From an uncultured Bacteroidota bacterium (GTDB lineage Bacteria; Bacteroidota; Bacteroidia; Chitinophagales; Chitinophagaceae), in assembly GCA_903847655.1 (NCBI GenBank), contig CAINEG010000186.1, forward strand, positions 1 to 23,441: a stretch of 23,441 nt of DNA, given 5' to 3'. A program made the position numbers and the translations under genes. Each line of letters opens with the position of its first letter. Positions within the stretch are counted from its first letter, which is position 1. This document shows, piece after piece, positions 14,047 through 22,389 of the stretch. Under the pieces are notes generated by a model. It worked only from the letters and a program-made list of their open reading frames with translations. It did not search any database and was not told the origin of the DNA.

Positions 14047-15753
14047 ATGCCAAAAGGACTTCAAACCTATGATTACATTGTCTTTGTCTTATATTTCTTA
14101 ATCATTGCCAGCTATGGATTTTGGATCTATAAGCGTAAGCAATCTGCTACAGCCAATTCCACTGATTTCTTTTTAGCAGAAGGCCAATTAACTTGGTGGG
14201 CAATTGGGGCTTCCTTGATTGCTTCCAATATATCTGCAGAGCAATTTATTGGCATGAGTGGAAACGGTTTTAGATTAGGGATTGCCATTTCTGCTTATGA
14301 GTGGATTGCTGCAGTATCCTTAGTAGTGGTAGCAGTATTTTTTATGCCGGTGTATTTGAAAAACAGCATTTACACCATGCCACAGTTTTTAAAAACAAGA
14401 TATAACGAAACAGTCGCCATGATCATGGCTATTTTTTGGTTGTTCTTATACATATTTGTAAACTTAACTTCTATCTTATATTTAGGTGCCATTGCTATTA
14501 ATAATTTAACAGGTGGTGCCAACTTTCATTTAATTATGATTGGCCTTGCACTATTTGCCTTGTTTATCACTTTGGGTGGAATGAAAGTAATAGGCTACAC
14601 CGATGTAATTCAAGTATTGGTATTAACGGTGGGCGGGTTGATTACCTCTTATATAGCCTTAACCGTAGTAGGCGAAAAATTTGGTTATGGCAGCAATGCC
14701 ATTGCAGGGTTTAATCATTTATTAAAGGTAGCACCCGATCATTTTAAAATGATTTTTGATCAACCAAGTAAAGGCGCCACACAAAAACAAATTGATGATT
14801 ATTCAAGTTTGCCTGGTTTAGCAATGATGGCTGCAGGTATGTGGGTAGCGAATTTAAATTACTGGGGATGCAACCAATACATTACACAGAGAGCCTTAGG
14901 TGCCGATTTAAAAACTGCAAGAACAGGTATATTATTTGCCGCATTTTTAAAATTGATGATGCCCATCTTAGTGGTATTACCAGGGATTGCTGCTTATGTA
15001 TTGCATCAAAATGGAGAATTGCAAACACAGATGTTAAGCAATGGTGTATTGAATCAAGACAATGCCTATTCATCCGTAGTAGGATTTTTACCAATTGGCC
15101 TGAAAGGCTTATCCATGGCGGCTTTGACGGCAGCCATCGTGGCTTCATTGGCAGGTAAGGCCAATAGTATTTCTACTATTTATTCTTTAGATATTTATAA
15201 AAAATATATGAATAGAGACGCCTCTGATACAAAAATTGTCAGTACTGGACGCGTTATCATTATCATATCTTTAATCATCGCCATTATTATTAACTGGAAT
15301 GATACACTAGGCATTGGAGGCAAAGGAGGTTTTGAATTCATTCAAAAATATACTGGTTATATTTCACCTGCTATCTTCCCTGTTTTCTTATTGGGGTTCT
15401 TTTGGAAAAAAGCAACATCTAAAGCAGCCATCACTGGAATTATTGTAGGCGTAATATTATCAATTGTCTTTGATAAATTTATAGTAGGATGGGCAGGGCA
15501 TGAAACTATTTTGTATACTGCTTATTCCAATGGACATGGTGGATTTGAAATTCCGTATTTAATTCAAATGGGCTTGGTTTTTGGATTTACCATGCTCACC
15601 ATGATTTTGGTAAGCTTAATAGACAAGACTGGTCAAACACATGAAAATGATTTAATCGCAGATGGTACTAAATACAAATTATCGAATGCAAATTTGGCCA
15701 TGGTCATCATTGTATTAGGATTAGTGGCTGCTATGTATATTCGATTCTGGTAA
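14047..15753 (+). CDS. Sodium:solute symporter (SSS family, vSGLT-like)
   Basis: This sodium-coupled transporter of 568 residues has about 14 transmembrane helices. The sodium-site region is at IGASLIASNISAEQFIGMSG (53-72), and a conserved core motif NYWGCNQYITQRALG (271-285) closely resembles the equivalent segment of the Vibrio sugar symporter. On motif alone a sugar or polyol would be the first guess. However, the gene is first in a run of D-amino-acid/peptide enzymes with gaps of 15-32 nt, so it may instead carry an acyl amino acid, muropeptide fragment or amino sugar. Only 39 nt separate the preceding terminator from its ATG, leaving little room for a promoter. Confidence 0.9.
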   Translation: MPKGLQTYDYIVFVLYFLIIASYGFWIYKRKQSATANSTDFFLAEGQLTWWAIGASLIASNISAEQFIGMSGNGFRLGIAISAYEWIAAVSLVVVAVFFMPVYLKNSIYTMPQFLKTRYNETVAMIMAIFWLFLYIFVNLTSILYLGAIAINNLTGGANFHLIMIGLALFALFITLGGMKVIGYTDVIQVLVLTVGGLITSYIALTVVGEKFGYGSNAIAGFNHLLKVAPDHFKMIFDQPSKGATQKQIDDYSSLPGLAMMAAGMWVANLNYWGCNQYITQRALGADLKTARTGILFAAFLKLMMPILVVLPGIAAYVLHQNGELQTQMLSNGVLNQDNAYSSVVGFLPIGLKGLSMAALTAAIVASLAGKANSISTIYSLDIYKKYMNRDASDTKIVSTGRVIIIISLIIAIIINWNDTLGIGGKGGFEFIQKYTGYISPAIFPVFLLGFFWKKATSKAAITGIIVGVILSIVFDKFIVGWAGHETILYTAYSNGHGGFEIPYLIQMGLVFGFTMLTMILVSLIDKTGQTHENDLIADGTKYKLSNANLAMVIIVLGLVAAMYIRFW

Positions 15754-15776
15754 TCCATCTTTTAAAAATATCATTA

Positions 15777-17318
15777 ATGAAAATTAAATTATTATCCTAC
15801 GCCTCTTTATTATTTGTTTTGACAAGTACAATAGTATTGCATGCACAAAACAAAAAACCAGTGCAGGTTAAAACACTTTTAATTACGCATGTGCAATTGA
15901 TCGATGGTACAGGAAAGCCTGCGGTGAATGCGGCTGCAAGAATACAAGGCAATAAAATAATTCAAGTTGGCCAACTCAAACCAATCAAAGGAGAGGAATT
16001 AATAGATGGACAAGGGTTGGTCTTGGCCCCTGGATTTATTGATTCACATAGCCATCATTTTGGTGATTTAGACAGTCACCCAGAAGCCTTGCCTACCAAC
16101 AATCAAGGCATCACCACTATTATTATTGGACAGGATGGAGAGAGTTTTCCGATGAATACCATTGCCAAAAGAATGAAAGCACAACCCATGGCCATCAATG
16201 TGGGTACCTATACGGGACAAGCTAGCTTAAGAGAAGAAGTAATGGGAGAGAAGGATCTGTATCGAGCTGCCACACAACCTGAAATAGATAAAATGAAAGG
16301 CCTACTAAAAAACGAATTGAACAAAGGCTCTTTTGGTTTATCTACTGGATTAGAATATGAACAAGCTTTTTTTTCCACCAAAGATGAAGTGATACAACTC
16401 GCCAAGGTAGCTGCGGCTGCAAAGACTAGATACATGAGTCATATTAGAAGTGAGGACATTAGAATGAAAGAGGCGATAGATGAAATTATAGAAATAGGCA
16501 GGGTGACCAAAATGCCTGTACAAATCTCACATATCAAATTGGGTATGAAAAATGATTGGGGAACAGCACCACAATTAATTGAAAAATTAGAAAAGGCAAG
16601 AGCAGCAGGCATCAATATTACTGCAGATGTCTATCCTTATACTTATTGGAACTCCACTTTAAGGGTATTGTTTCCACAAAGAGATTATACCAATCCGGTA
16701 AGTGCCGAATTTGCGGTGAATCAAGTGTTTGATGCGAATGAATCTTATTTAGTGAAGTATGCCCCTGTAGAAGCTTACAGAGGCAAGACAATTGCGGCCA
16801 TTGCAGCAATGAGAAATGAAAAACCATCGATCACCTTAATGGCCTTGATTGCCATTGCTGCAGATTTCAAAGAAAAAAATCCAGATTTCAAAGGCACCAT
16901 TGATGCCATTGCCGCTAAAGCGATGTCAGAAAAAGATGTGGCTAGTTTTATTGCTTGGCCTCATGCTAATATTTGTTCAGATGGCAATGCTGGCGGGCAT
17001 CCTAGAGGTCATGGTACATTCACAAGAATATTAGGAAAGTATGTAAGAGAAGACAAAATAATTCCATTGGAAACGGCTATATATAAAATGACTGGCTTAA
17101 GCGCCAAGCATTTGGGCATCAAAAATCGCGGCGTGATTGCGGTAGGTAATTATGCAGATTTGGTTTTATTTAATCCAAGCACTGTCATAGACAATGCCAA
17201 CATTCAAGACAGTAGGGCTTTGTCCACAGGCATTGAAATGGTTTGGATCAATGGACAACTCACTTATAAAAATCAAAAAGCAACGGGCAATTATCCTGGT
17301 GTTTTAATAAAAAGATAA
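15777..17318 (+). CDS. Secreted N-acyl-D-amino-acid deacylase-type amidohydrolase
   Basis: This 513-residue metal-dependent hydrolase has a signal peptide (1-23, LHAQ). It belongs to the D-aminoacylase branch of the amidohydrolase superfamily, whose members release D-amino acids from N-acyl forms. Visible features are the HxH pair in GFIDSHSHH (His91, His93), STGLEYE (189-195), His222 in MSHIRSE, His252 in QISHIKLG, VYPYTYWNS, and Asp402 in CSDGNAGGHPRGHGTF. The position that is Cys in the best-known D-aminoacylase (G-N-C-G) reads GQDG here, with Asp120. It lies 23 nt after the symporter and 26 nt before the DUF1611 gene. With its signal peptide it should act in the periplasm, ahead of uptake. 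The exact acyl group and amino acid are not predictable. Confidence 0.87.
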   Translation: MKIKLLSYASLLFVLTSTIVLHAQNKKPVQVKTLLITHVQLIDGTGKPAVNAAARIQGNKIIQVGQLKPIKGEELIDGQGLVLAPGFIDSHSHHFGDLDSHPEALPTNNQGITTIIIGQDGESFPMNTIAKRMKAQPMAINVGTYTGQASLREEVMGEKDLYRAATQPEIDKMKGLLKNELNKGSFGLSTGLEYEQAFFSTKDEVIQLAKVAAAAKTRYMSHIRSEDIRMKEAIDEIIEIGRVTKMPVQISHIKLGMKNDWGTAPQLIEKLEKARAAGINITADVYPYTYWNSTLRVLFPQRDYTNPVSAEFAVNQVFDANESYLVKYAPVEAYRGKTIAAIAAMRNEKPSITLMALIAIAADFKEKNPDFKGTIDAIAAKAMSEKDVASFIAWPHANICSDGNAGGHPRGHGTFTRILGKYVREDKIIPLETAIYKMTGLSAKHLGIKNRGVIAVGNYADLVLFNPSTVIDNANIQDSRALSTGIEMVWINGQLTYKNQKATGNYPGVLIKR

Positions 17319-17344
17319 ATTTTAAAAAACTATAATAGTAGAAG

Positions 17345-18394
17345 ATGAACAATGCAATTGTATTAACCAATGGTTTATTAAAATCTTTAGATGCGAAAAC
17401 TGCGCATGGATTAATAAGAGGTACAGAAAGGTTTACCATTAAAGGGGTAGTGGATAGCGCAGAGACTGCTGGAATGGATGCGGGCAGATTATTAGATGGG
17501 AAAGAACGGGGTATACCTGTATTTGAAAATTTGAATGCAGCTATCACAACGGTAAAGGACATTCAGTTTTTGGTCATAGGCGTAGCCACTGTTGGCGGAA
17601 TATTGCCAAGCAATATGTTAACCACTATTATTGAGGCCATCCATGCAGGAATATCTATTGTGAATGGATTGCATGAGTATTTAAATGATAAACCAGCCAT
17701 CGTGGCCTTAGCCAAAGAAAAAGGAGTGCAGCTCATTGATGTAAGAAAACCAAAATTTAGAGAACAACTTAGTTTTTGGACAGGCGATATCTATAAAGTA
17801 ACAGCCCCCATCATTGCTGTGATAGGCATGGACTGCGCCATGGGCAAAAGAACTACGGCTAGAATATTAAGGCAGGCTTGTGAAGCGAATGGACTAAAAG
17901 CTCAAATGATTTATACGGGGCAAACCGGTTGGTTACAAGGAGGCAAGTATGGTTTTATATTTGATTCTACCTTAAATGATTTTGTTTCTGGTGAATTAGA
18001 AAATGCGATTGTGACTTGTTGGAAGGAAACTCAACCCGATTTTATATTCTTAGAAGGGCAATCATCTTTAAGAAATCCAAGTGGACCTTGTGGCATTGAA
18101 TTATTAATTTCAGGAAATGCCAAACAGGTAGTTTTATTGTTTGCGCCTAAGCGTAAATATTTTGACCACGATGAAAAATGGGGTGCCATTCCAAGCGTTG
18201 AATCTGAGATTGAGATTATAGAAAAATTAGGTTCAAAAGTAATTGCCGTGGGTATTCATACCGAAGGTTGTAGTAACGAAGAGGCCTTTGCCTTTCAAAA
18301 ACAGTATGAACAAAAATTAAAGATCCCAGTTTTATTGCCCATACAAGAAGGGGTAGAAAAAATTATTCCAAGTTTACAATCATTGGTCAAATAA
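17345..18394 (+). CDS. dgcN: DUF1611 P-loop protein, DgcN-type D-glutamate N-acyltransferase candidate
   Basis: This 349-residue cytoplasmic protein is of the DUF1611 family. An N-terminal Rossmann-like part (about 1-140, with the NGLHEYLND segment) precedes a P-loop domain with GMDCAMGKRTTA (161-172), TGQTGWLQGGKYG (191-203) and FLEGQSSLRNPSG (235-247), all family hallmarks. DUF1611 members described as DgcN act with the enolase-superfamily protein DgcA in D-glutamate catabolism, DgcN acylating D-Glu and DgcA racemising the N-acyl product. The enolase-superfamily gene follows 15 nt downstream here, so the same pair is present. The name is used on that basis; the substrate is not proved by sequence. 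Together with the upstream deacylase this would give L-Glu. Confidence 0.8.
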   Translation: MNNAIVLTNGLLKSLDAKTAHGLIRGTERFTIKGVVDSAETAGMDAGRLLDGKERGIPVFENLNAAITTVKDIQFLVIGVATVGGILPSNMLTTIIEAIHAGISIVNGLHEYLNDKPAIVALAKEKGVQLIDVRKPKFREQLSFWTGDIYKVTAPIIAVIGMDCAMGKRTTARILRQACEANGLKAQMIYTGQTGWLQGGKYGFIFDSTLNDFVSGELENAIVTCWKETQPDFIFLEGQSSLRNPSGPCGIELLISGNAKQVVLLFAPKRKYFDHDEKWGAIPSVESEIEIIEKLGSKVIAVGIHTEGCSNEEAFAFQKQYEQKLKIPVLLPIQEGVEKIIPSLQSLVK

Positions 18395-18409
18395 ACCAAT
18401 CCTACTATC

Positions 18410-19474
18410 ATGAAAATTATTGCAGTACGCTCTTATCTAAAAAAAATGGCTTTGACCAAGCCCTATACCATTGCCTATAGCACATTCTCTGATGTAAGTT
18501 TGGCTTTTTTTGAAGTGGAATTGGCCAATGGTATGGTGGGTTATGGATCTGGCAGCCCGGCGGGAGAAGTGGTAGGAGAAACCACGGACCAAACCGTAGT
18601 TAATTTAAAAACGGAATTTGTAGAAAATTTTGTAGGTAGAGACATTCGCCATTTTCAACTTATGATTCATGAGGCTACACAGCATTTTGATCATTTGCCT
18701 GGAACCCAGGCTGCCATTGATATTGCACTGCATGATGCTTTTGGAAAATTCATCGGACTATCGGTGGCCAACTTTTATGGCCAAAAAATAAAAGCCTTAC
18801 CTACCTCTATTACGATTGGTATAAAATCAGTCAATGAAACTTTAGAAGATGCTGCAGAATTTTTGAAATTGGGTTTTAAAGTATTAAAAGTAAAACTAGG
18901 ATTGAACCTTGAAGAGGATATTGAAAAAATTGTAAAGCTGCATGAAAAATTTCCCACTGAATATATCATAAGAGTAGATCCCAACCAAGGCTATAGCTTA
19001 GCCGATTTAAATAAATTTATAGCTGCTACTAAAAAAGTGAATCTAGAATTAATAGAACAACCTTTACCTGTTGGTAAAGAATTAGAATTATTAAAAGTAG
19101 ATCCTGCTTACCGATCTATATTAATGGGCGACGAATCTTTGAAGGATCCGCAGGCTGCATTGGAATATGCCATTAGCAAACCCTTTGGCGTGTATAATAT
19201 CAAGTTAATGAAATGCGGGGGCATCATGGGCGCGATGGAAATTGCGACCATTGCTAAGAATGCTAAGATTAATTTATTCTGGGGCTGTAATGATGAAAGT
19301 ATAATTAGCATCACAGCAGCACTGCATGCAGCTTATTGTTGTACCAATACCAAGTACATCGATTTAGATGGAAGTTTTGATTTAGCGGAAGATATAGTGA
19401 CTGGTGGTTTTGAATTAATTGATGGCTATATGCACATCAATAGCCAGCCTGGATTTGGGGTAGCCAAATTATAA
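18410..19474 (+). CDS. dgcA: Enolase-superfamily dipeptide epimerase / N-acyl-Glu racemase (DgcA-like)
   Basis: This 354-residue protein belongs to the muconate-lactonizing subgroup of the enolase superfamily. Catalytic residues are in place: Lys160-x-Lys162 (VLKVKLG), metal ligands Asp190 (RVDPNQGY), Glu216 (LIEQPL) and Asp241 (MGDESL), and Lys265 on the other face (NIKLMKCGG). Such enzymes epimerise an alpha-carbon. A DLD motif (Asp318, Asp320) matches the D-x-D that binds the free amino group of Ala-Glu dipeptides in L-Ala-D/L-Glu epimerases, which favours a dipeptide substrate. The neighbouring DUF1611 gene favours N-acyl-glutamate racemisation instead. Both fit recycling of D-glutamate from peptidoglycan. 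It is the fourth gene of the operon. Confidence 0.87.
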   Translation: MKIIAVRSYLKKMALTKPYTIAYSTFSDVSLAFFEVELANGMVGYGSGSPAGEVVGETTDQTVVNLKTEFVENFVGRDIRHFQLMIHEATQHFDHLPGTQAAIDIALHDAFGKFIGLSVANFYGQKIKALPTSITIGIKSVNETLEDAAEFLKLGFKVLKVKLGLNLEEDIEKIVKLHEKFPTEYIIRVDPNQGYSLADLNKFIAATKKVNLELIEQPLPVGKELELLKVDPAYRSILMGDESLKDPQAALEYAISKPFGVYNIKLMKCGGIMGAMEIATIAKNAKINLFWGCNDESIISITAALHAAYCCTNTKYIDLDGSFDLAEDIVTGGFELIDGYMHINSQPGFGVAKL

Positions 19475-19506
19475 ACAAGTTCAATAAGAATTCATTAAAT
19501 TGTAAA

Positions 19507-20886
19507 ATGGAAGTTTTAAAACCAAAAATTGGCCTAAGGGCTGCTATTTTTTTAGTGGTCAGTGTGATCATAGGTTCGGGTGTTTTTAAAAAAATAGCCC
19601 CCATGTCCCATGAACTAGGGTCCCCCTTATTGGTGGTCTTGTGTTGGGTAGTGGCAGGCGTTATTAGTTTGGCAGGAGCTTTAACCACCGCCGAAATGGT
19701 GAGCATGTTCCCCAATTCTGGTGGAGAGTATTTTTATTTTCAAAAATTATATGGAAGATTTTTTTCCTTCATTTATGGTTGGTCAAGTTTTACAATTACT
19801 AAAACGGCTGCGATAGCAGCATTGGCCTATATCTTTTCTCAGTCATTAAATAGTTTATTCCCTTTTCCAGTGTATTCTTCAGACGCTAGTTTTTTAGGTA
19901 TTGCCTTATTTCAAAATTTATCTATCAAGTTAGTTGCCTCCATGTTAATCCTACTACTCACTTTATTAAATTACAAAGGGGTAAAATTTGCAGGATTGCT
20001 AAGCAGTGTACTTACTTATCTTATGTTGGCAGGTATTGCTTTTTTTATTATCGCAGGATTTAGTTCACAGTATGGTAGTTTTCAAAATTTAACACATAGC
20101 AGTACGATTGCTGGGTCCCCATCACTGAGTGGATGGACTTTAATGAAAGCCTTATTCCTAGCAAGTTTGGGCGCTTTTTGGGGTTTTGATGGCTGGAACA
20201 ATATTGCCTACATAGGAGAAGAAATAAAAAATCCAAAAAGAAATTTACCACTTGCGTTGGGCCTAGGCACGCTCATTGTTATGACGATCTATGTGACTTT
20301 AAATGTGGTCTATGTCACTATTTTGCCCATTGATTATTTTATGCAGTTGAGTGCCACACCTAATAAAATTGCAGCGGTAGAAGTAGCAGGAAAAATTGGT
20401 GGGAACATTGGCATGATCTTAGTAGCCTGTTTAATTGTGGTGACTACCTCCAATTCAACCAATAGTAGTATATTAATGTCATCTAGAATTTTATATGCGA
20501 TGGCTAGGGATAAATTGTTTTTTAGCAAAGCAGCTTCGGTCCATCCCAAATATAATACACCCGATGTGGCTTTATTTATTCAAGCATTTTGGGCCATTGC
20601 CTTAGTATTTTCAGGAACCTTTGATCAATTGACAGACATGCTTGTTTTTGCGTCCTTTATTTTTTATGGCTGCACTGCATTGGGCGTAATTATATTAAGA
20701 ATCAAGGAACCCAATAGGGAAAGAAAATATAAGGTTATTGGCTATCCGATTGTACCCGGATTGTTCTTTATCTTTTGTGTGACCTTGTTTGTGATGACCA
20801 TCATCAATCAACCCTATGAAGCATTATGGGGCTTAAGCCTTATTGCTACTGGATTCCCGGTGTACTGGTGGTTGAATCGTAAATAA
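19507..20886 (+). CDS. APC-family amino acid permease
   Basis: This inner membrane transporter of 459 residues has about 12 helices. The APC signature VIIGSGVF (20-27) in helix 1 is where the backbone binds the substrate amino and carboxyl groups. GFDGWNNIAYIGEEIKNPKRNLP (226-248) is the conserved helix 6 to loop region of the L-type (LAT-like) amino acid transporters. It ends the operon and is the natural importer or exporter for the amino acid or peptide handled by the preceding enzymes. Whether it moves L-Glu, D-amino acids or another substrate cannot be read from the sequence. Its last 41 bp overlap the 3' end of the convergent Dabb gene. Confidence 0.9.
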   Translation: MEVLKPKIGLRAAIFLVVSVIIGSGVFKKIAPMSHELGSPLLVVLCWVVAGVISLAGALTTAEMVSMFPNSGGEYFYFQKLYGRFFSFIYGWSSFTITKTAAIAALAYIFSQSLNSLFPFPVYSSDASFLGIALFQNLSIKLVASMLILLLTLLNYKGVKFAGLLSSVLTYLMLAGIAFFIIAGFSSQYGSFQNLTHSSTIAGSPSLSGWTLMKALFLASLGAFWGFDGWNNIAYIGEEIKNPKRNLPLALGLGTLIVMTIYVTLNVVYVTILPIDYFMQLSATPNKIAAVEVAGKIGGNIGMILVACLIVVTTSNSTNSSILMSSRILYAMARDKLFFSKAASVHPKYNTPDVALFIQAFWAIALVFSGTFDQLTDMLVFASFIFYGCTALGVIILRIKEPNRERKYKVIGYPIVPGLFFIFCVTLFVMTIINQPYEALWGLSLIATGFPVYWWLNRK

Positions 20887-21187
20887 CTACTTTCTCCCAT
20901 AAGTGGCCGTAATTGTTTCTGAATTCATCATGAATGGGATGAAATTGATAAATTTCTTCTTCTTCTGCAGAATCAAAAAAGCAAAGCCAAGAATAGGTGT
21001 AATTTCTTACAATGACTGATCTATCGGTAGCAGCGGGCGTTCCTAAATGGAATTGGCGAATGTTAGTTATCGTAGAGAGTAAACTAGCACCTTCTAAAAA
21101 TTTTGCTCTATCGGCTGCTGAGTCTGGATTTTTTAAATAAAACAATACATGGTGTACAAAAGTATTGTCGGCTATTTTCTTGCTCAT
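20846..21187 (-). CDS. Dabb (stress-responsive alpha/beta-barrel) domain protein
   Basis: This small dimeric ferredoxin-like-fold protein of 113 residues opens with FVHHVLFYLKNP, the Dabb signature, and continues with TDRSVIVRNYTYSWLCFFDSAEEEEIYQFHPIHDEF, which carries the conserved strand and the closing HPxHxxF motif. The domain is known from plant stress proteins and from some polyketide cyclases; its role in Bacteroidota is mostly unknown. The stop codon lies inside the APC permease gene on the other strand, so the two messages are complementary over 41 nt. A TACTTTTG box (minus strand, 21239-21232) and a 28-bp palindrome lie upstream of its start. Confidence 0.85.
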   Translation of the reverse strand: MSKKIADNTFVHHVLFYLKNPDSAADRAKFLEGASLLSTITNIRQFHLGTPAATDRSVIVRNYTYSWLCFFDSAEEEEIYQFHPIHDEFRNNYGHLWEKVVIYDSTTSTPGIQ

Positions 21188-21199
21188 AGTATTGGTTTG

Positions 21200-21227
21200 T
21201 ATAAAATTGATTCAGTTCAATTTTATA
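21200..21227. repeat. 28-bp palindrome ahead of the Dabb gene
   Basis: TATAAAATTGA (21200-21210) and TCAATTTTATA (21217-21227) are perfect 11-bp arms with a 6-nt centre. It lies 13 nt upstream of the Dabb start codon and just downstream of the TACTTTTG box, so it covers the expected transcription start. It could be a repressor operator or a leader hairpin. Confidence 0.6.
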
Positions 21228-21231
21228 AGGA

Positions 21232-21239
21232 CAAAAGTA
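21232..21239 (-). promoter_or_regulatory. TAnnTTTG-type minus-7 box for the Dabb gene
   Basis: TACTTTTG on the minus strand matches the Bacteroidota TAnnTTTG box exactly and lies 45 nt before the start codon. A TTTG occurs 14 nt further upstream, closer than the usual spacing for the minus-33 element, so only the minus-7 part is well supported. Confidence 0.4.
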
Positions 21240-21270
21240 AATAATTCAATGACCAAAGTAAAATCTAATA

Positions 21271-22293
21271 CTAACTTTCTAAAATTTGTTTAGCATAGTC
21301 AAAACATAGTTTAGTTTCTTTCACTGCATCGGAACCTGCAGGAATATCATATTCTAGTTCAATGGTGGCTGGAATTTTATATTTTTTCTTTCTCAATAAA
21401 GTCAACACTTCTTTAATAGGGGTATCTCCTTGGCCCCATGGCATATTTTTCTCGCCATTTACTTTATTGTGTCTATCCTTAATATGCATGCTGGTAATAC
21501 GATCATGTTTGGCTTCAATCAATGCCAATAAGGTTTCTTTGGTGTTGGCGCCACCAGCAGCTATATAATGTCCGCAATCTAAGTTCATTGAATTATAAGG
21601 AGATTGCGCCAAAGCTATATCCCATGCGGTATCAGTAGCTTGTAAGTGTGCATGATAGCCAATATATATGCCATGCTTTTCTCCTAAGTCACCCAAACGT
21701 TTTGAATGCGCAGCGTCATTGGGTAATTCCACAGTAATTGATTTTGCACCCAAAGTTTTTGCTGCTTTTAATGCATATTCAATTTCTCCATCTGAATTGT
21801 TTGGGTTGATGGCATTTACTTTAAAAGCATAGATGCTTACCCCCGCCTTATTGTACATTTTTCTAATTTCCTTAAACTTGTCCATGGAAACAGTCGTTCT
21901 CCAGTTGGCCATTTGAACTTGATATTCTTTTAATTGTGCTTTGACAGCATCAGTAAATTCAAATTTTTTGCCAGGCACCCATTGAATTGGATTTTTAGGG
22001 GCACCTGCATATTCTTCAATGGCTTCGCCCATCAATTCAATGGCACTGATATTGGCATCTACACAATACTGTAAAATTTGATCTGCAGTACCTGGCATAC
22101 TTCTGAATGAATAAGTAATCGCACCCATTTGAACACCATTAATGAGTGAATTGGGTTGACCACTTAAAAAAGCCAAGGAATTCGCAGCCATAGCAGATTT
22201 GCCCATTAAAAGTAAGCCCATACTGGCCAATGAGCCTTGGTATAAAAACTGACGACGAGAAGAGGCCTGCTCTATTTTATTAGTATTTGACAT
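21271..22293 (-). CDS. Tat-exported sugar phosphate isomerase/epimerase-like TIM barrel
   Basis: This 340-residue protein is of the xylose-isomerase-like TIM-barrel family. It has a twin-arginine signal, SSRRQFLYQGSLASMGLLLMG (Arg13-Arg14), so it is predicted to be exported folded, probably with its metal. Likely metal and catalytic residues lie in AIELMGE, SITVELPND, IGYHAHLQ, NLDCGHY, MHIKDRHN and ATIELEYD, which is the usual order of Glu, His, Asp, His and Glu ligands. The family covers sugar isomerases, epimerases and 3-keto-sugar enzymes, and the exported Bacteroidota versions are commonly near sugar oxidoreductases; none is here. The substrate is unknown. It is transcribed toward the Dabb gene with an 83-nt gap. 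Confidence 0.85.
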   Translation of the reverse strand: MSNTNKIEQASSRRQFLYQGSLASMGLLLMGKSAMAANSLAFLSGQPNSLINGVQMGAITYSFRSMPGTADQILQYCVDANISAIELMGEAIEEYAGAPKNPIQWVPGKKFEFTDAVKAQLKEYQVQMANWRTTVSMDKFKEIRKMYNKAGVSIYAFKVNAINPNNSDGEIEYALKAAKTLGAKSITVELPNDAAHSKRLGDLGEKHGIYIGYHAHLQATDTAWDIALAQSPYNSMNLDCGHYIAAGGANTKETLLALIEAKHDRITSMHIKDRHNKVNGEKNMPWGQGDTPIKEVLTLLRKKKYKIPATIELEYDIPAGSDAVKETKLCFDYAKQILES

Positions 22294-22331
22294 AATAATT
22301 GATTTATAGTTTTAAGACTATTAAAATAAGA

Positions 22332-22346
22332 ATTCTATTGTAGAAT
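22332..22346. repeat. Inverted repeat ATTCTA-TTG-TAGAAT upstream of the TIM-barrel gene
   Basis: Perfect 6-bp arms (22332-22337 and 22341-22346) flank a 3-nt centre, about 40 bp before the start codon. It is a candidate operator; the 22294-22389 spacer otherwise shows no clear terminator or gene. Confidence 0.35.
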
Positions 22347-22389
22347 CCAACCAAAATATGATAAGTGGTCGGCGGCTATGCCTGACTGT

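Noticed and set aside
22347..22389. GC-richer stretch after the phosphodiesterase gene as a terminator
   Set aside because: Only a 3-bp GGC/GCC stem can be drawn and no T-run follows.
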